A stretch of DNA of 37,789 bases from Actinomycetes bacterium (GTDB lineage: Bacteria; Actinomycetota; UBA4738), in the NCBI GenBank assembly GCA_021784765.1, contig JAJYHN010000168.1, positions 1-37,789 on the forward strand, written 5' to 3'. Below the pieces are notes generated by a model that worked only from the letters and a program-made list of their open reading frames with translations, did not search any database and was not told where the DNA came from. The position numbers and the translations under genes were made by a program. Of this stretch, positions 26,412 to 34,896 are shown in pieces; position 1 is the stretch's first letter; each line of letters opens with the position of its first letter.

Positions 26412-26891
26412 TCAGGATCGGGAGGCGGCCGCGATCAGGGCGGCCAGTGCCTGCCCCGTGCGATCGAGGAAATCCTTCACGGTGGCCTCTGCCACCCGAT
26501 GCAGCATGGTCTTGTCGACCACTCGCCCGATCGCCCCGAGCGGTGGCCGGTACCGGACACTCAGCGCCAGCTGGGTCCGCCGGGCGCCGAGCGGCGCGAT
26601 CTCGAGGTCCCCCTCGAGCGCCGGGAACAGCCCCTGGGACCCGGTGGCCTTCCAGCTCATCGGCAGCAGGGACTTCGACGGCAGGCGGATCGGCTCGCCG
26701 AAGTCGACCTCGACCCGCTTGTCGATTCGCCGCCGGCCGTCCACGGGGAAGCCGACCTCGATCAGGAGCCGCTGGCCCCGCTCGTCGGCGTCCTGCGCGA
26801 GCCCGGCCAGCCAGTCACGCGGTGACCGCAGCAGGAACGGCTCGGCTTCGTCGAAGGCAGCCTCCAGCTCCACGAAGTAGCGCACAAACAT
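26412..26891 (-). CDS. SRPBCC/polyketide-cyclase-like protein
   Basis: MFVRYFVELEAAFDEAEPFLLRSPRDWLAGLAQDADERG...IRLPSKSLLPMSWKATGSQGLFPALEGDLEIAPLGARRTQLALSVRYRPPLGAIGRVVDKTMLHRVAEATVKDFLDRTGQAL. Confidence 0.65.
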   Translation of the reverse strand: MFVRYFVELEAAFDEAEPFLLRSPRDWLAGLAQDADERGQRLLIEVGFPVDGRRRIDKRVEVDFGEPIRLPSKSLLPMSWKATGSQGLFPALEGDLEIAPLGARRTQLALSVRYRPPLGAIGRVVDKTMLHRVAEATVKDFLDRTGQALAALIAAASRS

Positions 26892-26927
26892 GCGGCAAGG
26901 ATCCGGGCGCGGCCGCGACCGCGCCCA

Positions 26928-26964
26928 CGGCCGAAAGTCCCGTTCGACACGGGACGGGCGGCCC
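26928..26964. promoter_or_regulatory. Two DosR-like boxes in the SRPBCC/sensor-kinase divergent region
   Basis: Plus strand CGGCC-GAAA-GTCCC (26928-26941; reverse GGGACTTTCGGCCG) and GGGAC-GGGC-GGCCC (26951-26964), centres 23 bp apart. Confidence 0.55.
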
Positions 26965-26978
26965 GATCCGACAGGATG

Positions 26979-26984
26979 TACGCT
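26979..26984 (+). promoter_or_regulatory. Putative -10 (TACGCT) for the GAF histidine kinase, possibly leaderless
   Basis: TANNNT hexamer ending 9 nt before the ATG at 26994. Confidence 0.35.
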
Positions 26985-26993
26985 GCCATTGGC

Positions 26994-28616
26994 ATGGCCG
27001 CAGAGGGTGATCGGAAGGACCTCCTGATCGAGGCGGGGCTGGTCCTGTCCTCGGAGCTCTCGCTGCCGGTGGTGCTTCAGCGCATCGTCGACCTGGCCAC
27101 CCGCCTGACCGGAGCCCGATACGGGGCGCTCGGGGTGACCGGACCGGGCGGCCGGATCGTGGAGTTCGTCACGGCTGGGGTCTCGGAGCGGGAGCGGGCC
27201 GCCATCGGCCACCCGCCGCAGGGACACGGGATCCTCGGCCTGCTGATCCGTGACCCACGTCCTCTGCGACTGGCCCGGATCTCGGACGACCCGCGCGCGA
27301 TCGGGTTCCCGCCGGGGCACCCGGTCATGCACTCGTTCCTCGGCGCGCCGCTGATGGCGCACGGTCGGGTCTTCGGCAACGTCTACCTCGCCGACAAGGA
27401 GGGCGGCGCCGAGTTCAGCGACGAGGACGAGCGCACCCTGTCCGTGCTCGCGTCCCAGGCCGGGATCGCCATCGCGAACGCGCGCCTGTACGAGGACACG
27501 CAGCGGCGCCAGCGGTGGCTCGAGGCCGTTCGCGAGGTCACCGGCTCGATCCTCGCCGGGGCCGAGTCGACCGAGGTGCTCCGCCTGGTGGCGAGGCGGG
27601 CCCGGGAGCTCGTCGGTGGGGACGTGTCCACGATCGTCGCCGAGCACGAGGGGCAGACGGACCCGCTCCGCGTGCTCGCCTCCGACGGGCACCGGGCCGA
27701 CGAGATGCTCGGGGCCGAGGTCCCGCTCCGGGGCTCCCTCTCCGGCGAGGTCGTCCGCAACGGGGTCGCCGTGGCGGTCGCCGACGCCGCAGAGGACCCT
27801 CATGGGTCCCAGCCGCTGGTGTGGCTCCGCGACATCGGGCCGGCCGTGCTCCTGCCACTCGTCGTGCGCGGGCGCCCGTTCGGGACCCTCGCCGTCGGAA
27901 GGCTCCGCGGACGCCCGCCGATCGGTGAGGAGGACCGCCGGCTGGTCGAGACCTTCGCCGAGCAGGCGTCGCTCGCCATCGAGTTCGGACGCGCGCAGGA
28001 GGACCTGAAGCGCCTGGCGCTGATGGAGGACCGCGAGCGCATCGCGAAGGAGCTGCACGACGGCGTGATCCAGTCGCTGTTCGCCGTCGGGATGGGGCTG
28101 CAGGGCACCGCGATCCTCGCCTCGGACGACGAGCTGGCGCAGCGGATCGAGGGCGCGGTCGAGGACCTCGACCGCGTCATCCGCGATCTGCGCAACTACA
28201 TCTTCGGCCTGCGTCCCGGGATCCTCGCCGACCGGCAGCTCGACGAGGCCCTGCAGCACCTCGCCCGCGAGTTCGAGGAGAAGACCGGCGTGGTGACGGT
28301 CGTCGACATCGACCGTGAGGTCGCGGCCGAGCTCTCCGGCAACGCCGCCGACCTCGTGCAGCTGACGCGCGAGGCGCTCTCGAACGTCGGGCGTCACGCG
28401 GCCGCCTCGACCGTGCGGGTGAGCCTGTCGCGGGCGGAGGGCGGCGCGCTGCTCTGCGTGGACGACGACGGGCAGGGGTTCGATCTCGCCGAGGTCGACG
28501 GGCGGGGCAGCGGCCTGCGGAACATCCGGGAGCGGACCTCGGCGCTGGGCGGCGAGGTCCGGATCGCCTCGATACCCTCCGAGGGCACCACCGTCGAGTT
28601 CCGCATCCCGCTCTGA
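26994..28616 (+). CDS. DevS/DosT-like sensor histidine kinase (two GAF domains, HisKA_3, HATPase)
   Basis: GAF-A with IGFPPGHPVMHSFLGAPLMAHGRVFGNVYLADKEGG; second GAF; MEDRERIAKELHDGVIQSLFAVGMGLQ H-box; VDDDGQGFDLAEVDGRGSGLRNIRERTSALGGEV. Confidence 0.88.
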   Translation: MAAEGDRKDLLIEAGLVLSSELSLPVVLQRIVDLATRLTGARYGALGVTGPGGRIVEFVTAGVSERERAAIGHPPQGHGILGLLIRDPRPLRLARISDDPRAIGFPPGHPVMHSFLGAPLMAHGRVFGNVYLADKEGGAEFSDEDERTLSVLASQAGIAIANARLYEDTQRRQRWLEAVREVTGSILAGAESTEVLRLVARRARELVGGDVSTIVAEHEGQTDPLRVLASDGHRADEMLGAEVPLRGSLSGEVVRNGVAVAVADAAEDPHGSQPLVWLRDIGPAVLLPLVVRGRPFGTLAVGRLRGRPPIGEEDRRLVETFAEQASLAIEFGRAQEDLKRLALMEDRERIAKELHDGVIQSLFAVGMGLQGTAILASDDELAQRIEGAVEDLDRVIRDLRNYIFGLRPGILADRQLDEALQHLAREFEEKTGVVTVVDIDREVAAELSGNAADLVQLTREALSNVGRHAAASTVRVSLSRAEGGALLCVDDDGQGFDLAEVDGRGSGLRNIRERTSALGGEVRIASIPSEGTTVEFRIPL

Positions 28617-28702
28617 CGCGCCACCGGCCCCGCACACGGCGTTCCGCAGGATCCCCTCGGGGGAGTTGAGGGGCGGCGCTCGCCGTGCGAGCATGGGGGC
28701 CG

Positions 28703-29359
28703 ATGGGAACGCCGCTCCGCGTGATGCTGGTCGATGACCACGAGGTCGTTCGCAAGGGCGTGAAGGCCCTGCTCGATGCGGCCGACGACATCGTGGTGGC
28801 CGGCGAGGCGGGATCGGTCAAGGAGGCCATCGAGGAGGCCGAGCGGACCCGCCCCGACGTCGTCGTGATGGACGTCCGGCTGATCGACGGCAGCGGCATC
28901 GAGGCCACCCGCGAGATCCGCGCTCGCCGCCCCAAGATCCAGGTCCTGATGCTGACCTCGTTCGCCGACGACGAGGCGCTGTTCGCCTCGATCATGGCCG
29001 GCGCCTCCGGCTACGTGCTGAAGCAGATCAAGGCCGGCGAGCTCATCCGCGCGATCCGGGCGGTCGGCGAGGGCAAGAGCCTGCTCGACCCCGACGTCAC
29101 CAAGACCGTCCTCGAGCGGCTGCGCCGCGGCAAGCACCTCATCAAGGACGAGAAGCTCGCTCGGCTGTCGCCGCAGGAGGAGCGCATCCTCTCGCTGGTC
29201 GCCTCCGGCAAGACCAACAAGGAGATCGGCGAGGAGCTCCACCTCGCCGAGAAGACCGTGAAGAACTACGTCTCGAGCATCCTCTCCAAGCTCGAGGTCG
29301 CCCGTCGGGCCGAGGCCGCCGCCTACCTCGCCCGTCACACCACCACCCCCGGCGCCTGA
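28703..29359 (+). CDS. DevR/DosR-like NarL/LuxR-family response regulator
   Basis: LRVMLVDDHEVVRKGVKALLDAADDIVVAGEAGSVKEAIEEAERTRPDVVVMDVRLIDGSGIEATREIR...LSPQEERILSLVASGKTNKEIGEELHLAEKTVKNYVSSILSKLEVARRAEAAAYL. Confidence 0.92.
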   Translation: MGTPLRVMLVDDHEVVRKGVKALLDAADDIVVAGEAGSVKEAIEEAERTRPDVVVMDVRLIDGSGIEATREIRARRPKIQVLMLTSFADDEALFASIMAGASGYVLKQIKAGELIRAIRAVGEGKSLLDPDVTKTVLERLRRGKHLIKDEKLARLSPQEERILSLVASGKTNKEIGEELHLAEKTVKNYVSSILSKLEVARRAEAAAYLARHTTTPGA

Positions 29360-29368
29360 GCGGCGACG

Positions 29369-29406
29369 GGGGCCTCCGGGCCCCGCCGGCGTTCCCGGGG
29401 ACGCCG
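29369..29406. terminator. Paired hairpins between convergent devR-like and regX3-like genes
   Basis: GGGGCC-TCCG-GGCCCC (29369-29384) and CGGCGT-TCCCGGGG-ACGCCG (29387-29406). Confidence 0.5.
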
Positions 29407-29416
29407 CAGGCCGGAT

Positions 29417-30145
29417 TCAGGAGGCCGAACGCGCCTCGTCGTCCAGGAACCGGTAGCCGAGCCCCCGGACGGTCACGAGATGGACGGGGCAGTGCGGGTC
29501 CTGCTCGATCTTCTGGCGCAGGCGCTTCACGTGGACGTCGAGCGTCTTGGTGTCGCCGAAGTAGTCGGGGCCCCAGACCTCCTCGATCAGCAGCTCCCGG
29601 GTGAGCAGGCGGCCCCGGCGGCGCAGGAAGACCTCCAGCAGCTCGAACTCCTTCGGGGTGAAGGCGACCGGCTCGCCGCGGACCCGCGCCTCGTGCCGCG
29701 CCACGTCCAGCACCACGGGGCCGGCCCGCAGGACCTCCGGCTCCGGCGTCTCGGCCGGGACCCCCGGCATCCCCGCGCGGCGGAGCTGGGCGCGCACCCG
29801 CGACACCAGCTCGCGCATCGAGAACGGCTTCGTGACGTAGTCGTCGGCGCCGAGCTCGAGCCCGGCGACCTTGTCGGCCTCGGCGTCCTTCGCGGTCAGC
29901 ATGACGATCGGGACCGTGGACTCGGAGCGGATGAGCCGGCACACGTCGAGACCGGAGAGCTTCGGGAGCATCAGGTCGAGCAGGACCAGCGACGGGCGCT
30001 CGGCGCGGAATCGCTCGAGGGCCTGCTCGCCGTCCGAGGCGACCAGCACGTCGAGCCCCTCGCGCTCGAGGGCGTACTGGACGCTCTCGGCGATGGCACC
30101 CTCGTCCTCGACCACCAGGACCGGGCCGACGGCGCTAGGAGCCAT
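29417..30145 (-). CDS. OmpR/PhoB-family response regulator (RegX3/PhoP-like)
   Basis: VLVVEDEGAIAESVQYALEREGLDVLVASDGEQAL..LLDLMLPKLSGLDVCR..MLTAKDAEADKVAGLELGADDYVTKPFSMRELVSRVRA; winged helix FTPKEFELLEVFLRRRGRLLTRELLIEEVWG. Confidence 0.9.
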   Translation of the reverse strand: MAPSAVGPVLVVEDEGAIAESVQYALEREGLDVLVASDGEQALERFRAERPSLVLLDLMLPKLSGLDVCRLIRSESTVPIVMLTAKDAEADKVAGLELGADDYVTKPFSMRELVSRVRAQLRRAGMPGVPAETPEPEVLRAGPVVLDVARHEARVRGEPVAFTPKEFELLEVFLRRRGRLLTRELLIEEVWGPDYFGDTKTLDVHVKRLRQKIEQDPHCPVHLVTVRGLGYRFLDDEARSAS

Positions 30146-30821
30146 CGGTCAGGGGCTCCTTGTGCGAGGAATCGACGAACTCCCGGAACTCCCCGGTCAG
30201 AAGGAACCCCACCTGCTCGCCGACGTCGACCGCATGGTCGCCGACCCGCTCGAGCTGGCGGGCCACGGTGTTCATGCGGATGCCCCACTCGAGGGCGGCC
30301 GGGTCGCCGGCGAGGTTCAGCACCTTCCGGTACATCCCGCGGTTCAGCACGTCGACGGGGTCGTCGAGCGCCGGGAGCTTGAGGCACAGCTCGAGGTCGC
30401 GGCGCGTGAACGCCTCCAGCGAGATGCGGAGCATGCCGCGCACGATGTCGGACATCTCCTGGAGGTGCTCCAGGATCGTGGGGTCGTGCGGCAGCTCCTG
30501 GGTGATCGTGGCGATCTTCGCGATGTTCACCGCGCCGTCGCCCACCCGCTCGAGGTGCAGGTTGATGTGGAGGATCGCGGAGAGCAGCCGGAGGTCCGAG
30601 GCCACCGGAGTCTGCAGCGCGATGAGGTCGAGGATGCGTCGCTCGATGTCGAGGTAGGCGCCATCGACCTCATCGTCCCGCGCGATGACGGCGGTCGCGA
30701 GTCCCGCGTCCCGCCGTGCGAGGGCAGCCACCGCATCGCCGATCTGGCGCTCGACGATGCCGCCGAGCTCCTCGACCTCGGCCTCCAGCGCGGCGAGGTC
30801 CTCGTGGAAGCGCTGCCGCAT
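30135..30821 (-). CDS. phoU: Phosphate transport system regulatory protein PhoU
   Basis: MRQRFHEDLAALEAEVEELGGIVERQIGDAVAALARRD...HINLHLERVGDGAVNIAKIA...NTVARQLERVGDHAVDVGEQVGFLLTGE. Confidence 0.92.
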   Translation of the reverse strand: MRQRFHEDLAALEAEVEELGGIVERQIGDAVAALARRDAGLATAVIARDDEVDGAYLDIERRILDLIALQTPVASDLRLLSAILHINLHLERVGDGAVNIAKIATITQELPHDPTILEHLQEMSDIVRGMLRISLEAFTRRDLELCLKLPALDDPVDVLNRGMYRKVLNLAGDPAALEWGIRMNTVARQLERVGDHAVDVGEQVGFLLTGEFREFVDSSHKEPLTDGS

Positions 30822-30829
30822 CTCCACGA

Positions 30830-31675
30830 CTAGCCGAACCTTCCGGTCACGTAGTCCTCCGTGCGCCTGTCGTCGGGCGCCCGAAAGATCTTGTCGGTCG
30901 GGCCGAACTCCACGAGCTCCCCCGACAGCAGGAAGGCCGTGTCCTCCGAGACGCGCGCGGCCTGCTGCATGTTGTGGGTCACGATCACGATCGTGTACCG
31001 CTCGGCGAGCCGCTGCAACAGCTCCTCGATGCGAGTGGTCGCCGAGGGATCGAGGGCCGAGGTGGGCTCGTCGAGCAGGATCACCTCGGGGTCCACGGCC
31101 AGCGTCCGGGCGATGCACAGCCGCTGCTGCTCCCCGCCGGAGAGCGCCGTCGCCGGCTTGCGCAGCGTGTCCTTCACGACGTCCCAGAGCCCGGCGTCGC
31201 GCAGGCTCGACTCGACGACGCGGTCCAGCTCGCTCCGCTTGGCGAGGCCGTGCAGCCGCGGGCCGTACGCGACGTTGTCGAAGATGCTCATCGGGAACGG
31301 CGTCGGGCGCTGGAAGACCATGCCGACCCGGCGCCGCAGCGTGACGGGGTCGACCGACTGACCGTACACGTCGTCGCCCTCGAAGAGGACCTTCCCCTCC
31401 ACGCGCATGCCCGGCACCCGGTCGTTCATCCGGTTCAGGCTGCGCAGCAGCGAGGACTTCCCGCACCCGGATGGTCCGATGATGGCCGTCACCTGGTTGC
31501 TCGGGATCTCGAGCGTGATCCCCTTCAGGATGTGCGCTCGCCCGAAGTACAGGTCGAAGCCGTCGAGCACGAACATGGCCCGATTCGCTCTGGGCTCGTC
31601 CACGGGTTCCTCCGGTAGCGACACGATCCCCGGATCTCGGTGCTCGCGCCCGGTCGCGTCCTCCTCGCGGATCAT
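30830..31675 (-). CDS. pstB: Phosphate ABC transporter ATP-binding protein PstB
   Basis: [75 protein letters not shown]. Confidence 0.95.
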   Translation of the reverse strand: MIREEDATGREHRDPGIVSLPEEPVDEPRANRAMFVLDGFDLYFGRAHILKGITLEIPSNQVTAIIGPSGCGKSSLLRSLNRMNDRVPGMRVEGKVLFEGDDVYGQSVDPVTLRRRVGMVFQRPTPFPMSIFDNVAYGPRLHGLAKRSELDRVVESSLRDAGLWDVVKDTLRKPATALSGGEQQRLCIARTLAVDPEVILLDEPTSALDPSATTRIEELLQRLAERYTIVIVTHNMQQAARVSEDTAFLLSGELVEFGPTDKIFRAPDDRRTEDYVTGRFG

Positions 31676-32565
31676 CGCGCCTCCTCCGTGTGGCGAACGA
31701 TCACCCGGCGCACCACGACGTTCAACAGCAGGACCAGGATCATAAGCAGGAACGCCGCGGCGTACGCGAGGGCATGCGCCTCGGCGAACGGCTGGTTGAT
31801 GAACGTCCACACCACGTAGGTGAGGTACCCGACGGGGTTGTGCGTGAACGAGGGCAGGAGGCCCCAGTAGTTCGACCAGCCCGCCGTGTAGAGGAGCGGG
31901 GCGGTCTCCCCCAGGGCGATCCCGACGGCGAGCAGGGCCCCGGTGACGATCCCGGACAGCGCGGAGCGGAGGATGACGCGCCGCAGCGTAGCGGCCTGGG
32001 TGGCGCCGAGCGCCGTCGAGGCGTCCCGAAGCTCCTCCGACACGCGGCCGATCGCGAGGTCGGTCGCCCGAAGGACGTAGGGGAGCATGATCACCGCCAG
32101 GGCGAGGGCGCCGGCGAGGAGCGAGAACCCCCACCCGAGCCAGGTGACCATCGTGACGTAGCCGAAGTAGCCGATGACGATCGAGGGGACGCCGGCGAGC
32201 ACGTCGGCCGCCAGGCGCACTGGGAACGCGGCCCGGGGCGACGCGAACTCGCGGACCCAGATCCCTCCAAGCACCCCGAGGGTGACCGCCGCCACCGTCG
32301 CGAGGACGACGAGTTGGATCGTCCCGACGATCGCGTTCTCGAGTCCCCCGGCGACCCCCGCCGTCGAGGTGGTGAAGAGCTTGGGCGAGAGGGCGCGCAC
32401 GGCGTGTGAGGTCACCATCGCGAACATGTGGGCGAGCGGCAGCAGCACGATCGCCACCGACAGCCACACCAGCACGACGGCGGTGCGGTGACGGACCCGG
32501 CGCCCGAGCGAGATGCCCGTCCGCGCCCTCCCGGCGGCGCCCTCCGCGGGCCGGGCCGCGATCAC
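31672..32565 (-). CDS. pstA: Phosphate ABC transporter permease PstA
   Basis: [76 protein letters not shown] start at 32565. Confidence 0.92.
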   Translation of the reverse strand: MIAARPAEGAAGRARTGISLGRRVRHRTAVVLVWLSVAIVLLPLAHMFAMVTSHAVRALSPKLFTTSTAGVAGGLENAIVGTIQLVVLATVAAVTLGVLGGIWVREFASPRAAFPVRLAADVLAGVPSIVIGYFGYVTMVTWLGWGFSLLAGALALAVIMLPYVLRATDLAIGRVSEELRDASTALGATQAATLRRVILRSALSGIVTGALLAVGIALGETAPLLYTAGWSNYWGLLPSFTHNPVGYLTYVVWTFINQPFAEAHALAYAAAFLLMILVLLLNVVVRRVIVRHTEEAR

Positions 32566-33596
32566 TCCGTCTCCCGTTCCGCCCACAGCAGCACGGGGCT
32601 CTGCTCGAGGGTGCGCACGATGCGCTTCACGAGCAGGTTCACCAGCACCGTGATCAGGAACAGCACCACGGCGAGCTCGGCGAGCGCGTGGACGGCCATG
32701 CCGGTCGCGTCGGTCATGGCGCTGTCGAGCTGGGCCGCGATCGTGGACGCCATCGTCGAGATCGGGCTGTAGAGGTTGTGCGGCAGGGAGTTCACCGCGC
32801 TGCCGCTCACCATCAGCACCGCCATGGTCTCCCCGAGCGCTCGGCCGAGACCGAGGATCACGGCCCCGATGACGGCGGGGCGCGCGACCGGCAGCGACAG
32901 ATCGCGGACGATCTCCCACTCGGTGAGGCCGAGCGCCCGGCCCTGCTCGAGCAGCTCCCGCGGGACCTTGGCGAGCGCGTCGCGACTCACCGCCGTGATG
33001 ATCGGGACGATCATGACGGCCAGCACGATGCCCGAGGCCAGCAGGCCGAGCCCCGTCTGGGCCTGGCCCCCGAAGAACGGGATGAACCCCAGCACCTTGC
33101 TCATCCCGGGGCCGACCGTCGCGCCGATCCACGGCACGAGGACGGTGAAGCCCCACAGCCCGAACACCACGCTCGGGACACCGGCGAGCAGCTCGACGAA
33201 GAACGAGACCACGGTCGCGAGGCCCCGGGGAGAGAAGCTCGTGAGGGCCACGGCGACGCCGATGCCGACCGGCACGGCGAGCACGATCGCGATGGCCGAG
33301 CTGAGCAGGGTGCCGGTGACGAACACGAGCATCCCGTACTCGGCGCCCTGCGGCGCCGCGATGCCGTGGCGGACGACCAGCGAGCCGCCGTACAGGTTGC
33401 CGAGGTTCCACTTCGTGCTGGTGAAGAACCCGAGGCCGTTCCAGACGACGGAACGCCAGGCGAAGATCGCGAGGACGACGAGGATCGTCAGGAGAATGAG
33501 CGGGGTGGCGGCGGCCGCGAGGCCGCTCGCCACCCCCCAGGCCCGCGAGGACACGCGCCCGCGGCGCGGCCTCGCCGATACGGTGGTCTCGCTCAC
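32562..33596 (-). CDS. pstC: Phosphate ABC transporter permease PstC
   Basis: [85 protein letters not shown] start overlapping the pstS stop. Confidence 0.92.
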   Translation of the reverse strand: MSETTVSARPRRGRVSSRAWGVASGLAAAATPLILLTILVVLAIFAWRSVVWNGLGFFTSTKWNLGNLYGGSLVVRHGIAAPQGAEYGMLVFVTGTLLSSAIAIVLAVPVGIGVAVALTSFSPRGLATVVSFFVELLAGVPSVVFGLWGFTVLVPWIGATVGPGMSKVLGFIPFFGGQAQTGLGLLASGIVLAVMIVPIITAVSRDALAKVPRELLEQGRALGLTEWEIVRDLSLPVARPAVIGAVILGLGRALGETMAVLMVSGSAVNSLPHNLYSPISTMASTIAAQLDSAMTDATGMAVHALAELAVVLFLITVLVNLLVKRIVRTLEQSPVLLWAERETE

Positions 33597-34714
33597 GAAC
33601 CGATCTTGGAGATGAGCTGCTGGCTCAGCTGGACCGTGTTGCTCGGCAACGGCTGGAAGTGTACCTGGTCCAGGAATGTCGCCGCGTTGCCCTGGGTGAT
33701 GCACCAGGTGAGGAACGCCTTGATGGCCGAGGCCACCGCCGGGTCCGACTGCTTGGTGTTCACGATCGCGTACTCGTAGTTGATGATCGGGTACGAGGTC
33801 GCGCCGGGCGAGAGGATCAGCGAGACCGCCCCGCTCGCCGGGACGTTCCCCGCGCTCGCCGCGGCGGCCGCCTTGATCGTGTCCGAGCTCGGCAGCACGA
33901 ACTTGCCGTCCCTGTTCTGCAGCGCCGCGTACCCGAGCCCGGCCTTGTCGGTCTGGTCGAGGTAGCTGATGCCGACGTAGGCGATCGCATACGGCGTCTG
34001 CTGCAGCGCCTGAACCATGCCCGAGTTGCCGTTCGCGCCGATCGCGCTCGGCACCGAGGGCCAGTTGGGGGTCGTGCTGAACCCGACCGACTTCGACCAC
34101 GACGGGGTCGTGTCGGACAGGTAGCTCGTGAACAGGAAGCTGTCGCCGCTGCCGTCGGCGCGGTGGACCGGCACGATGCCCTTGTGCGGCAGCGCCAGGC
34201 CGGGGTTCAGCGCCTTGATGGCCGGGTCGTCCCAGTACCGGATCTTCCCACCGTAGATCCCCGCGAGCACCGCGCCGCTCAGGTTCAGGTGCTTGGAGTT
34301 CAGCCCCGGGAGGTTGTAGTTGACCTGCTGGGCCGAGATCGCCAGCGGGATGTTCTCCATCGTGGGGGTCTGCTGCACGATCGCCGGGGCGAGGTAGGCG
34401 TCCGAGGCGCCGATCTGAGCCGCGCCGGAGGTGGCCTCGGCGATGCCCGTGCCGCTGCCAGTGCCCGCCGTGGTGATCTGGACGCTCGTGGTGGCCTGCT
34501 GGTAGGCGGGCACCCACAGGTTGAACAGCGGGTAGAGCAGCGTCGAGCCGGTCTCGAGCAGCTTGACCGTGCCGCCGCCGCCGGGGGTGCTGCCGCCGCC
34601 GGGGGTGCTGCCGCCGCCACCGCCACCGCCGGGGGTGCTGCTGCAGGCGCTCGCGACGAGCCCGAGCGCCACCAGCGCGGTGACCGGCGCCGCGAGCAGT
34701 CGAATCCTCTTCAC
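33593..34714 (-). CDS. pstS: Phosphate-binding lipoprotein PstS
   Basis: Lipobox-like LGLVASACSS; GSTLLYPLFNLWVPAYQQA, TTAGTGSGTGIAEATSGAAQIGASDAYL, VPVHRADGSGDSFLFTSYLS; GTG start with GAGGAGGAAAC. Confidence 0.93.
   Translation of the reverse strand: MKRIRLLAAPVTALVALGLVASACSSTPGGGGGGGSTPGGGSTPGGGGTVKLLETGSTLLYPLFNLWVPAYQQATTSVQITTAGTGSGTGIAEATSGAAQIGASDAYLAPAIVQQTPTMENIPLAISAQQVNYNLPGLNSKHLNLSGAVLAGIYGGKIRYWDDPAIKALNPGLALPHKGIVPVHRADGSGDSFLFTSYLSDTTPSWSKSVGFSTTPNWPSVPSAIGANGNSGMVQALQQTPYAIAYVGISYLDQTDKAGLGYAALQNRDGKFVLPSSDTIKAAAAASAGNVPASGAVSLILSPGATSYPIINYEYAIVNTKQSDPAVASAIKAFLTWCITQGNAATFLDQVHFQPLPSNTVQLSQQLISKIGS
34575..34640. repeat. 18-bp tandem repeat in the PstS post-lipobox linker
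   Basis: CCGCCGCCGGGGGTGCTG at 34575-34592 and 34593-34610, degenerate third copy ending at 34640; encodes the repeated (S)TPGGG linker. Confidence 0.75.
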
Positions 34715-34751
34715 GTTTCCTCCTCGTTCGTCCCTCGTTCGGACGCCTCGC

Positions 34752-34806
34752 ACGCTACCGGCGAGGCATGAACGAGCCCCGGCGCGAAGGTGAACGCCGG
34801 GTAAAC
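34752..34806 (-). promoter_or_regulatory. PHO box-like direct repeats and -10 upstream of pstS
   Basis: Minus strand GTTTACC-CGGC-GTTCACC (34806-34789; 11-bp period), further in-phase GTTCATG (34773-34767), then TAGCGT -10 (34757-34752). Confidence 0.7.
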
Positions 34807-34896
34807 GTTCTGGTCCAGCCGGTGCAAACGGCGTGCGGGCGCTCTCGCGGGGTGCCGCCCGGGATCTACACTCAGGCCGTCCCCCTCCCGCATGCC

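Noticed and set aside
23391-26825. 1144-aa plus-strand ORF overlapping the GNAT/ACS gene
   Set aside because: Alternate frame over a well-supported coding region; Arg/Gly-rich low-complexity translation and no motifs.
26412-28694. 760-aa minus-strand ORF
   Set aside because: Only its last 159 codons (26891-26412) look real; the rest is antisense to the GAF kinase.
34575-34640. Tandem repeat as a CRISPR or mobile-element feature
   Set aside because: In-frame Pro/Gly/Ser/Thr linker repeat inside pstS; no spacers.
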